Origin: Sutterella sp.
Lineage (GTDB): Bacteria; Pseudomonadota; Gammaproteobacteria; Burkholderiales; Burkholderiaceae_F
Direction of reading: 5' to 3'
Assembly (NCBI GenBank): GCA_003543795.1
Contig: DNBE01000045.1
Coordinates: 1 to 5,195, forward strand
Length of the DNA: 5,195 nt
Position numbers and translations under genes: made by a program
Notes under the pieces: generated by a model
Told to the model about the DNA's origin: nothing
The model's database searches: none
Seen by the model: only the letters and a program-made list of their open reading frames with translations
Part shown: positions 1-5,195 of the stretch, piece after piece
How positions within the stretch are numbered: position 1 is the stretch's first letter
Layout: each line of letters starts with the position of its first letter

Positions 1-1851
1 TTCGAAAAATGTCACGACCGGACTTACGTTTTCAATGTTTTTCAAACGAGCTTTTCTCAGATTCATATTCAAAATCATGACGTCAGCGGCTTTCCCGACC
101 TCAATCGTTCCGATTCGGTCATCGAGATTAATCGTTTTGGCGCCGTTAATCGTCGCGGCTTCAAGCGTTTGATCAAGCGTCATGGTCTCGTTCCTGGGTT
201 TAAGCGGACCGATGACCTTACGAGTTTTATTATCTTTGGGCTTTTGAGAGACCTTCATATCGGTCGTCCTAAAGTACTCGTCACTATCGCCATACCACTC
301 GTTATAGATTTTTTGCGGAAGCACTCTCGTCATCGCGCTATAAAACAGGTATCCCATATCGGGCGTCGTCACGAAATAGTCGCTATGGAACGCGACGTTG
401 ATGCCGTGATTAATGAGGCTACGCATCGGGTACTGTTTATCGAGCTTTGCCTGGCTACTCATCAAAGGTAAATAAACGTCCCAATAGTAGTCATCCATCA
501 CCGCCCAATAGGGCGCGACAATCGCGGAGACACCGAGTCGGGCCATCCGAGTCTTATCTCGCTCGTTGATGAATTGGCAGTGCGCTAATGACACTCTTTG
601 ATTTTTTAAGTCGGGATAAACGCGAACGGCTTTTTCAAGCGCGTCTAAAACCAAAGTCGCGGCGGCGTCTCCGATTTGATGGATATGTAAATTTAAGCCG
701 TGGGTAGCAGCATATTCAAAAACCTTCTCGAGAATCTCTTCTTTACCTGCCCAAATATTGTTACTTTCGATATCGTTATTAGCTAAAACACCTTTGGCAT
801 ACATCCCTTCGCTTAAATACGCCGTCCCTTCTTCGAGTACCTGATCGCTCATAATCTTGACGGTTGTGACGGTGTAGTAGTCGTTTGCGCCCAAAAACTC
901 GATTTTTTTCATCCAACGATCTAAATACGCCTGACACTCATCCCAATTTTTAAATTGATAGGGCAACACCCAAAACGATCCTCTGATTTTCATTTTCAGT
1001 TCGCCGTCTCGAGCCATCTCGCTTAAAGCTCGATACATGTTGTCGGACGTTTCCTCATTGGCGTTTAAAACGCCCGCGTCAAATGCGCTCGTAAAGCCTA
1101 AGCCCGCAAGCCAGCGTTGCTGCTTTCTGAGCGCTTCTTTACATTGCTCGAGGCTATAAGTCGGTCTTAAACGCCCGATCATCTGAGCCGCGGATTCTTT
1201 GAGATAACCCGTAGGATTGCCGTTTGCGTCAACAACGATGCTGCCGCCTTTAGCCGCGCGATCGGCATTAAAACTTCGCGCGAACGCTTTATCGATACCG
1301 AGCATCGCAAGGGCTTTGGCATTAACCCACGCGGAATGACCGTCAGCCGACTGAAGCGCGACAGGTCGGTCACTTACGACCGCGTCAATCATTTCTTTTG
1401 TCGGCCCGTTTTGATCAAAAGCCGAAACCGCCCAACCGCCGCCGTTAATAGCCTTTAGGTTCGGATGTTCGTCAGCAAAACGTTTGATAGCTTTTTGAAG
1501 ATCGGCGATATCGTTTGCGACATCTAAAGAAACCTCATAGAGCGCTTTAAGCGCCGTATGAATATGAATGTGCGCCTCGGTCATCGTGGGCATAATCGTA
1601 TGACCGCCCGCGTCGATGAGTCGTGCGTCAGGCTTTTGAAAAGCCATCGCACCTTTATCGTTACCCACGTAAGCGATTTTGCCGTCAACAAGGACGACGG
1701 CGGTTGCTCCGCTCTTTGCGCCCGGAGCGAGTTCGACGGCCCCGCCTCGTATGATGGTCATACTCGCGTGCGCCTGAAGCGCGAAACAAAGAAAAGCCGC
1801 AAGCGCAATTGCGCATTGAATCGCCTGCCTTTTTATGTTTCCTTGAGTCAC
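1..1851 (-). CDS. Exported metal-dependent amidohydrolase, YtcJ/Amidohydro_3 type (3' end cut by window edge)
   Basis: The frame stays open for 617 codons from a GTG at 1851 down to base 1, so only the C-terminal end is missing. The GTG is chosen because an in-frame TAA lies two codons upstream and TAAGGA (1864-1859) precedes it by 7 nt. Residues 1-29 look like a Sec signal peptide: KR at 7-8, a hydrophobic core at about 10-25, and AHA|S at 27-30. The enzyme is therefore probably periplasmic. Metal-site motifs appear in family order: HIHIH (94-98), VKIMSD with a possible carboxylated Lys332, HQIGD (391-395), AHCQ (423-426), HSDYFVTTPD (489-498), and the C-terminal GTIEVGKAADVMIL (581-594). 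Members of this family hydrolyse amide, imide or similar C-N bonds; the substrate here cannot be read from sequence. Two oddities: the usual PG..D.H.H signature is replaced by PTMTEAHIH, and there is a Lys/Asp-rich stretch at about 519-550. Family confidence is high, function is unassigned. Confidence 0.9.
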   Translation of the reverse strand, partial: MTQGNIKRQAIQCAIALAAFLCFALQAHASMTIIRGGAVELAPGAKSGATAVVLVDGKIAYVGNDKGAMAFQKPDARLIDAGGHTIMPTMTEAHIHIHTALKALYEVSLDVANDIADLQKAIKRFADEHPNLKAINGGGWAVSAFDQNGPTKEMIDAVVSDRPVALQSADGHSAWVNAKALAMLGIDKAFARSFNADRAAKGGSIVVDANGNPTGYLKESAAQMIGRLRPTYSLEQCKEALRKQQRWLAGLGFTSAFDAGVLNANEETSDNMYRALSEMARDGELKMKIRGSFWVLPYQFKNWDECQAYLDRWMKKIEFLGANDYYTVTTVKIMSDQVLEEGTAYLSEGMYAKGVLANNDIESNNIWAGKEEILEKVFEYAATHGLNLHIHQIGDAAATLVLDALEKAVRVYPDLKNQRVSLAHCQFINERDKTRMARLGVSAIVAPYWAVMDDYYWDVYLPLMSSQAKLDKQYPMRSLINHGINVAFHSDYFVTTPDMGYLFYSAMTRVLPQKIYNEWYGDSDEYFRTTDMKVSQKPKDNKTRKVIGPLKPRNETMTLDQTLEAATINGAKTINLDDRIGTIEVGKAADVMILNMNLRKARLKNIENVSPVVTFFE

Positions 1852-1858
1852 GGCTTAG

Positions 1859-1864
1859 TCCTTA
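1859..1864 (-). promoter_or_regulatory. Ribosome binding site deciding the GTG start
   Basis: On the minus strand this reads TAAGGA, 7 nt before the GTG at 1851. It supports GTG over the next in-frame ATG (codon 31), which would remove the whole signal peptide. Confidence 0.7.
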
Positions 1865-1886
1865 TGGTTAACCACGCATCAATAAC

Positions 1887-1940
1887 ACTATGTCGGCTTC
1901 AAAAGAAGCGGTGTAAAGACTTCTTTTTTGCCGACATAGT
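1887..1940. repeat. Long compound hairpin upstream of the amidohydrolase gene
   Basis: An 11-bp perfect inverted repeat (ACTATGTCGGC at 1887-1897, GCCGACATAGT at 1930-1940) encloses a second perfect 8-bp repeat (AAAAGAAG at 1901-1908, CTTCTTTT at 1920-1927). The two are separated by a small TTC/TT internal loop, and the apical loop is 11 nt (1909-1919). The total is 19 bp of stem. It ends 35 nt before the amidohydrolase GTG on the minus strand. No uridine run follows it in either direction, so it is not a textbook terminator. It could be an attenuator, an RNA-stability or processing structure, a weak terminator for the gene at 2009-2491, or a small dispersed repeat. A weak minus-strand promoter reading also exists: TTTACA at 1917-1912 and CATAGT at about 1892-1887, 19 nt apart. 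Confidence 0.6.
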
Positions 1941-1957
1941 TTAAAAATCAACTTTGT

Positions 1958-1993
1958 CGATATTTCGCATCATAAACGCATGAGCGAAAATCG
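1958..1993. repeat. Short bulged stem-loop just after the unknown gene
   Basis: CGAT-A-TTTCGC (1958-1968) can pair with GCGAAA-ATCG (1984-1993): ten base pairs with one bulged A and a 15-nt loop. It starts 15 nt after the stop codon of the minus-strand gene ending at 2009. In that direction it is followed by ACAAAG and then a T-rich stretch around 1950-1943, so it may be a weak terminator or a 3'-end structure. The stem is modest and could be chance. Confidence 0.3.
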
Positions 1994-2008
1994 ATTTGTT
2001 TTTTACGA

Positions 2009-2491
2009 CTAACTTCCGAAAACTTTCTTTGTGACATCTTCCCAGGTTTCTCGGGTCGGAATGACACCCTTACATAAAATATCTCTAAAAATCTCGACAA
2101 TCGTCTCTCTCGAATAAATATAGCGTCTTAAAATCGTCGGCCTTTTGTGACGCGGCTCTTGAAAGCCGTATTCGACAACGCCGAACACGTCGCCTTTGTC
2201 CGCATCCTCATCGTCTTCTTCAAGCTCTTGTTGGAGCACCGTTTGTAAGAAGGTGTCCGTCCCTTTGATATCAACGACCATGGGTTCGCGTCCGAAGACT
2301 TTTAACGTTCTGATCCTCGAAGCCATCGCCTCTTCGAAGACGTCTTCATCGACCGGTGTCTCACACGTATATTCAAAAAATTGCGGCTGCCCCAGCATCT
2401 TCTTTAAAAAAGACTTGGGATACTCCTCATCGATGCCGTCGTCGTAGTCGCTAATCTTGAGGGAAAAGTACTTTTGTTCGCTTTTTTTCAT
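2009..2491 (-). CDS. Hypothetical acidic protein, 160 residues
   Basis: I do not recognise this protein. The chosen start is the ATG at 2491, because AAAGGAG (2503-2497) lies 5 nt before it. A longer in-frame version from a TTG at 2551 lacks a comparable site. The stop is TAG. The product has no signal peptide and no membrane segment, so it is probably cytoplasmic. It is rich in Asp and Glu, with an acidic run at 89-98 (ELEEDDEDAD) that looks like a flexible linker between two better-folded parts. The N-terminal part (about 1-88) starts Lys-rich and contains YPKSFLKKMLGQPQFFEYT (24-42) and a hydrophobic patch MVVDI (71-75). The C-terminal part (about 101-160) has a basic patch, EPRHKRPTILRRYIY (112-126), followed by a predicted amphipathic helix, ETIVEIFRDIL. 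No catalytic motif stands out. Codon use resembles its neighbours, and the ORF, ribosome binding site and coherent composition support a real gene. It is divergent from the dehydrogenase gene at 2758. Confidence 0.8.
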   Translation of the reverse strand: MKKSEQKYFSLKISDYDDGIDEEYPKSFLKKMLGQPQFFEYTCETPVDEDVFEEAMASRIRTLKVFGREPMVVDIKGTDTFLQTVLQQELEEDDEDADKGDVFGVVEYGFQEPRHKRPTILRRYIYSRETIVEIFRDILCKGVIPTRETWEDVTKKVFGS

Positions 2492-2496
2492 AATGA

Positions 2497-2503
2497 CTCC
2501 TTT
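2497..2503 (-). promoter_or_regulatory. Ribosome binding site deciding the ATG at 2491
   Basis: On the minus strand this reads AAAGGAG, 5 nt before the ATG. It is a strong Shine-Dalgarno match and argues against the 20-residue-longer TTG start at 2551. Confidence 0.8.
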
Positions 2504-2600
2504 GTTTTTAACCACAGTGAAAGGATACTCCGCAAGGCCCTTTTTAGCCAAAAAATAAGCCTTCTAACTATTTGATTTTTATAGATTTTTTGAGGTTTCT

Positions 2601-2623
2601 AAACCCTTGAAAGGGAAGGGTTT
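2601..2623. repeat. Perfect 8-bp inverted repeat in the divergent region
   Basis: AAACCCTT (2601-2608) and AAGGGTTT (2616-2623) are separated by a 7-nt spacer, GAAAGGG. On the plus strand two further T residues follow. Because it lies between divergent promoters and no plus-strand gene ends upstream, an operator or a leader hairpin of the minus-strand transcript is as plausible as a terminator. Confidence 0.5.
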
Positions 2624-2637
2624 TTAAATTATCAAAT

Positions 2638-2651
2638 TTGACATAAATCAA
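2638..2651 (+). promoter_or_regulatory. FNR/CRP-family-like binding site, TTGAC-ATAA-ATCAA
   Basis: The site matches the FNR consensus TTGAT-N4-ATCAA at nine of ten fixed positions (TTGAC instead of TTGAT). It lies 106 nt before the dehydrogenase ATG. A TATGAA hexamer at 2671-2676 (four of six matches to TATAAT) could be the -10. The distance from box centre to -10 is about 3 nt shorter than the ideal class II arrangement centred at -41.5. Its first six bases, TTGACA, are also a perfect sigma-70 -35, but no good -10 lies 16-18 nt downstream (only T-rich sequence near 2661-2667). I therefore favour the FNR-type reading, which would mean oxygen-responsive control of the dehydrogenase. Confidence 0.5.
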
Positions 2652-2742
2652 ATGTTTTTCTTTTTAAAAATATGAACTTGTCACTAGCGCTCTTTCCATC
2701 GCGTTCGTTCGCGCTGTATCCTTAGCGCAAATCATTTTGAAG

Positions 2743-2747
2743 AAGGA
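2743..2747 (+). promoter_or_regulatory. Ribosome binding site deciding the ATG at 2758
   Basis: AAGGA lies 10 nt before the ATG at 2758. The alternative in-frame TTG at 2737 lies before this site and has no Shine-Dalgarno sequence of its own, so the shorter protein is preferred. Confidence 0.7.
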
Positions 2748-2757
2748 AACGCAAATT

Positions 2758-3843
2758 ATGAAACGCGCTTATGTCGCCCTTCCTAACTACGTCATCGGGC
2801 CCGACGCCTATGAAAACGCCGCTAAAATCGTTCGTCCCTACGGCAAAAAAGCCGTCATCATCGGCGGTAAAACCGCGATGTCGGTTGCAGCCGATTTAAT
2901 CGAAAACGCGCTTGACGGCCAAGGGATTGAAGTGCTCGATCGCCTCTGGTACGGAGGTGAAGTCACGTTCGAAAACGCCGCTATGCTCGAAGCGAGCGCC
3001 GCTGTACAAGCGGCCGACATGATTCTCGCGGTCGGCGGCGGGAAAGCTTGCGATACTTGTAAACTCGTTGCCGAACATACCGGGAAACCGCTTTTTACCT
3101 TCCCGACGATTGCTTCGAACTGCGCGCCTTGCACGGCGCTTTCTATCGTCTACGACGAAGGCGGTGCCTTTAAAGCCAACTTTTATTGCCCGCAACCGCC
3201 TTTGTGCGTCTTTATTAATGACGAAATCATCGCCCGCGCTCCCGATATCTACCTCTTAGCGGGCATCGGAGACGCCTTAAGTAAAGAACCCGAAGTGTTG
3301 CTCGGTTTGCGCCACGTCGACCTCGACCAAAATCTTTTGGTCGGTCGGTCGCTTTGCGCGGCTTGCACCGAACCGCTTTTAACCTACGGTGAAGATGCGC
3401 TCAAGAGCGCCAAGGAAGGCGTTTCTTCTCGCGCGCTTCAAGAAACGGCTTTAAGCATCATCATCTCGACGGGACTAGTAAGCAACATGACCGTCACGCC
3501 TCAGTACTACTACAACTCGAACCTCGCGCACTGTTTTTATTACGGCACGACGGTTTTCGAGACATCTCACAAGTACTTGCACGGCGTGATTGTCTCGTTA
3601 GGTGTTTTGGCTTTACTTGAGTATGACGGCCAAACCGAATTACGTGACCGCGTGATGGCTTTCAATAAAAAAGTCGGTCTTCCCGTTAAGCTCGCGGATA
3701 TCGGCTTAACCCCCGAAGCCCTTGATAAACTCGTTCAAAAAGCCGTCACCGTTCCGGGTTGGCATATCGAAGGTTATGACTTAAGCGCAGAGCGCTTTAA
3801 AGACAGCATCCTTCGGGTCGACGCGATCGGTCGCGCGCTTTAA
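2758..3843 (+). CDS. Glycerol-dehydrogenase-like NAD-dependent oxidoreductase (iron-containing alcohol dehydrogenase superfamily)
   Basis: The gene encodes 361 residues and ends in TAA; GldA proteins are usually about 365-370. The N-terminal dinucleotide-binding half shows VIIGGK (33-38), AVGGGKACDT with the GGGK motif at 93-96, and PTIASNCAPCTALSIVYDE (116-134), which matches the GldA signature PTIAS..APC.ALSV.Y. The metal-binding half has GIGDAL with Asp172, NSNLAHC with His258, and YLHGV with His275. These align with the Asp/His/His metal ligands of glycerol dehydrogenase, so the enzyme should be active and probably Zn-dependent. The family interconverts polyols or hydroxyketones and their carbonyls using NAD(H) in the cytoplasm. 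The sequence resembles a GldA-related branch of uncharacterised dehydrogenases rather than E. coli GldA itself: LWYGGE at 63-68 and an extra segment before His275. I therefore give no symbol and leave the substrate open. It appears to be monocistronic, with a terminator 21 nt after the stop and a possible FNR-type site upstream. Confidence 0.93.
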   Translation: MKRAYVALPNYVIGPDAYENAAKIVRPYGKKAVIIGGKTAMSVAADLIENALDGQGIEVLDRLWYGGEVTFENAAMLEASAAVQAADMILAVGGGKACDTCKLVAEHTGKPLFTFPTIASNCAPCTALSIVYDEGGAFKANFYCPQPPLCVFINDEIIARAPDIYLLAGIGDALSKEPEVLLGLRHVDLDQNLLVGRSLCAACTEPLLTYGEDALKSAKEGVSSRALQETALSIIISTGLVSNMTVTPQYYYNSNLAHCFYYGTTVFETSHKYLHGVIVSLGVLALLEYDGQTELRDRVMAFNKKVGLPVKLADIGLTPEALDKLVQKAVTVPGWHIEGYDLSAERFKDSILRVDAIGRAL

Positions 3844-3864
3844 GCGTTTCGAGTCTAGATGAAC

Positions 3865-3896
3865 CAAAGCGGGAAGCATGCTTCCCGCTTTGTTTT
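3865..3896 (+). terminator. Rho-independent terminator after the dehydrogenase gene
   Basis: A perfect 28-nt palindrome (3865-3892) folds into a 12-bp stem, CAAAGCGGGAAG/CTTCCCGCTTTG, with a CATG loop. A T-tract follows (TTTGTTTT, 3889-3896). It starts 21 nt after the dehydrogenase stop and lies before the guaA promoter, so it should separate the two units. Confidence 0.92.
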
Positions 3897-3907
3897 ATGG
3901 AATGCCC

Positions 3908-3935
3908 TCGATTACGCTTCGTTCTCCCCTATAAT
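3908..3935 (+). promoter_or_regulatory. Predicted sigma-70 promoter of guaA
   Basis: A perfect TATAAT lies at 3930-3935, just after the terminator. The best -35 is weak: TCGATT at 3908-3913 with a 16-nt spacer, three of six matches. Transcription would start near 3942, giving a leader of about 30 nt. That is too short for a purine riboswitch, and I see no PurR-like palindrome. Confidence 0.55.
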
Positions 3936-3960
3936 TTCGCATCATCTTCGCTTATTACTT

Positions 3961-3965
3961 AGGAG
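3961..3965 (+). promoter_or_regulatory. Ribosome binding site deciding the TTG start of guaA
   Basis: AGGAG lies 7 nt before the TTG at 3973. The next in-frame ATG is at about codon 93, inside the glutaminase domain beyond the catalytic Cys, so TTG is the only sensible start. Confidence 0.85.
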
Positions 3966-3972
3966 CCCGATT

Positions 3973-5195
3973 TTGAGCACCCCAACCGAAAACCAAGAAA
4001 CCATCCTCGTTATCGACTTCGGCGGTCAATATAACCAGCTGATCGCGCGCAGAGTCCGCGAATGCGGCGTGTATTGCGAAATCTGCTCCTACCGAAGAAA
4101 ATTAGCGGATATCAAACGCGAGAACCTCAAAGGCATCATCTTTACGGGCGGACCCAATAGCGTGTACCTCGCGGATTCTGCCACCATCGATCCCGAAATC
4201 TACACCTGGGGCGTTCCTATTTTAGGCATTTGCTACGGTGCGCAATTGATGAGTATGCAATTGGGCGGCCGTGTGAGTAAAGCGCCCGAACGCGAGTACG
4301 GCAAAACGCTCGTTACCCTTGATACCGCCTCGAAATTATTCGAAGGGTTACCTAAAGAAAATGTCTGCTGGATGAGCCACAACGACTACATCGAGCAACC
4401 GGCGCCGGGTTTTGCTATTAGTGCCGCGACACCCAATTGCCCCGTTGCGGCCAGCGAAAACGCGGCTCAAGGCTTTTATAACGTTCAATTCCACCCCGAA
4501 GTGCTTCACACCGAAAACGGGGTCAAGATGCTCGCTAATTTCGTTTTTAACGTTTGCGGTTGCCAAGGCACTTGGAAAATGGCCTCCTTTGTCGAAAAAA
4601 GCGTTCAAGAACTTCGACAACAAATCGGCGATAAAAAAGTCCTTTGCGCGCTCTCGGGCGGGGTCGACTCAAGTGTTTGCGCTGCGATGCTTGCTAAAGC
4701 CGTCGGTCGCCAATTGACGTGCGTATTTGTCGATCACGGTCTTCTTCGCAAAGGTGAGCGAGATCGCGTTTGTCAGATTTTCGGGCCAGACGGCCCCTTT
4801 GATATCAATTTCGTTTGCGCGGACGCGTCCGACCGCTTCTTATCGAAGTTAGCAGGCGTCACGGCACCCGAAACCAAGCGCAAAATCATCGGCGAAGAAT
4901 TTATCCGCGTCTTTGAAGCCGAAGCTAAAAAAATCGGTACCGTCGATTTTCTCGCGCAAGGAACGATTTACCCCGACGTGGTCGAAAGCGGCCTCGGCGG
5001 CGAGTCGGCAACGATTAAGAGCCACCATAACGTAGGCGGCCTTCCCGAACACGTCGACTTTAAAGAAATCATCGAACCGTTACGCGACCTCTTTAAGGAC
5101 GAAGTCCGCCAAGCGGGGCGCGAGTTGGGCCTTCCAGACTACCAGGTCTACTGCCAACCCTTCCCGGGTCCTGGTCTTGCCGTTCGCGTCATCGG
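3973..5195 (+). CDS. guaA: GMP synthase, glutamine-hydrolysing (3' end cut by window edge)
   Basis: GuaA makes GMP from XMP, ATP and glutamine, the last step of guanine nucleotide synthesis in the cytoplasm. The window holds 407 codons plus two bases of an enzyme usually about 510-525 residues long. The N-terminal class I glutaminase domain (about 11-195) has the nucleophile in GICYGAQ (Cys87) and the triad partners in QFHPE (His174, Glu176). The ATP-pyrophosphatase domain begins near 203 and carries the P-loop SGGVDSS (228-234), followed by [11 protein letters not shown] (252-262). The [10 protein letters not shown] (330-339), [12 protein letters not shown] (348-359), [12 protein letters not shown] (368-379) and QPFPGPGL (395-402) segments are GuaA hallmarks. 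The dimerisation domain is only begun. No frameshift or missing residue is seen. The start is TTG. guaB is not immediately upstream, so it is expressed from its own promoter. The opening [18 protein letters not shown] differs from the LDFGSQVTQLIARRV that I recall for most proteobacteria. Confidence 0.98.
   Translation, partial: MSTPTENQETILVIDFGGQYNQLIARRVRECGVYCEICSYRRKLADIKRENLKGIIFTGGPNSVYLADSATIDPEIYTWGVPILGICYGAQLMSMQLGGRVSKAPEREYGKTLVTLDTASKLFEGLPKENVCWMSHNDYIEQPAPGFAISAATPNCPVAASENAAQGFYNVQFHPEVLHTENGVKMLANFVFNVCGCQGTWKMASFVEKSVQELRQQIGDKKVLCALSGGVDSSVCAAMLAKAVGRQLTCVFVDHGLLRKGERDRVCQIFGPDGPFDINFVCADASDRFLSKLAGVTAPETKRKIIGEEFIRVFEAEAKKIGTVDFLAQGTIYPDVVESGLGGESATIKSHHNVGGLPEHVDFKEIIEPLRDLFKDEVRQAGRELGLPDYQVYCQPFPGPGLAVRVI

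Larger units (their letters stand above)
2492..2757. promoter_or_regulatory. Divergent intergenic regulatory region
   Basis: This 266-nt AT-rich region separates two genes transcribed away from each other, so it should hold both promoters. It contains an inverted repeat (2601-2623), a perfect 10-bp palindrome TCAAATTTGA (2632-2641) and an overlapping FNR-like box (2638-2651). A candidate -10 for the minus-strand gene is TATAAA at 2583-2578, but I see no convincing -35 for it. A small GCGCT/AGCGC stem (2711-2715 with 2724-2728) lies just before the dehydrogenase ribosome binding site. I see no coding potential here. Confidence 0.65.

Noticed and set aside
169..471. Plus-strand open frame of 100 codons
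   Set aside because: It lies wholly inside the amidohydrolase gene on the other strand, has no ribosome binding site, and the antisense frame carries all the family motifs.
1558..1944. Plus-strand open frame of 128 codons
   Set aside because: It overlaps the N-terminal part and signal peptide of the amidohydrolase and runs through the compound hairpin; composition is not protein-like (Arg/Ser/Cys-rich) and no start signal is seen.
2196..2447. Plus-strand open frame with a serine run
   Set aside because: The Ser run is the antisense of the Asp/Glu run of the 160-residue protein; it is a shadow.
2492..2551. 20-residue N-terminal extension of the unknown protein from a TTG
   Set aside because: The strong AAAGGAG lies inside this extension, 5 nt before the ATG at 2491, and the TTG has no comparable site.
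2638..2667. Simple sigma-70 promoter using TTGACA as -35
   Set aside because: Not excluded, but sequences 16-18 nt downstream are only T-rich with two or three matches to TATAAT, so the FNR-type reading was preferred.
2838..3259. Several open frames inside the dehydrogenase gene
   Set aside because: They are shadows of a gene whose own frame has intact cofactor and metal motifs.
3936..3972. Possible purine riboswitch in the guaA leader
   Set aside because: The predicted leader is only about 30 nt, with no room for a three-way junction aptamer.
4348..5052. Open frames inside guaA on both strands
   Set aside because: They are shadows; the guaA frame is uninterrupted and fully conserved.

Overview
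The window carries four protein genes, two of them cut by the window edges, in an ordinary chromosomal arrangement. I see no rRNA, tRNA, CRISPR array, insertion sequence or phage gene. Base composition is roughly balanced. Two things suggest a Gram-negative, facultatively or strictly anaerobic bacterium: an exported enzyme with a classical Sec signal peptide, and a near-consensus FNR-type site. A gut-associated proteobacterium would fit, but this is an inference. The guaA product reads, from memory, more like the clostridial/Negativicutes type than the usual beta/gammaproteobacterial type, so the taxonomy stays open.

Layout. 1-1851 (minus): a signal-peptide-bearing metal-dependent amidohydrolase of the YtcJ/Amidohydro_3 type, with a GTG start and its last residues beyond the left edge. 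1852-2008: a spacer with two stem-loops, one of them long and compound. 2009-2491 (minus): a 160-residue acidic protein I do not recognise. 2492-2757: a divergent regulatory region with an inverted repeat and an FNR/CRP-family-like box. 2758-3843 (plus): an NAD-dependent, metal-binding dehydrogenase related to glycerol dehydrogenase (iron-containing alcohol dehydrogenase superfamily). 3844-3972: a strong perfect-palindrome terminator followed by a promoter with a perfect TATAAT. 3973-5195 (plus): guaA, GMP synthase, starting at TTG and running off the right edge after 407 codons.

How they work together. Nothing links the four genes into one pathway. The dehydrogenase is probably a single-gene transcription unit, bounded by its own regulatory region and terminator and possibly induced without oxygen. 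guaA has its own promoter and is not preceded by guaB. The unknown gene and the amidohydrolase point the same way, but the structured 157-nt spacer makes close coupling uncertain.

I found no convincing new multi-gene system. The points most worth a second look are the FNR-like site, the compound hairpin in front of the amidohydrolase, the unusual HIHIH metal site of that enzyme, and the unknown acidic protein.
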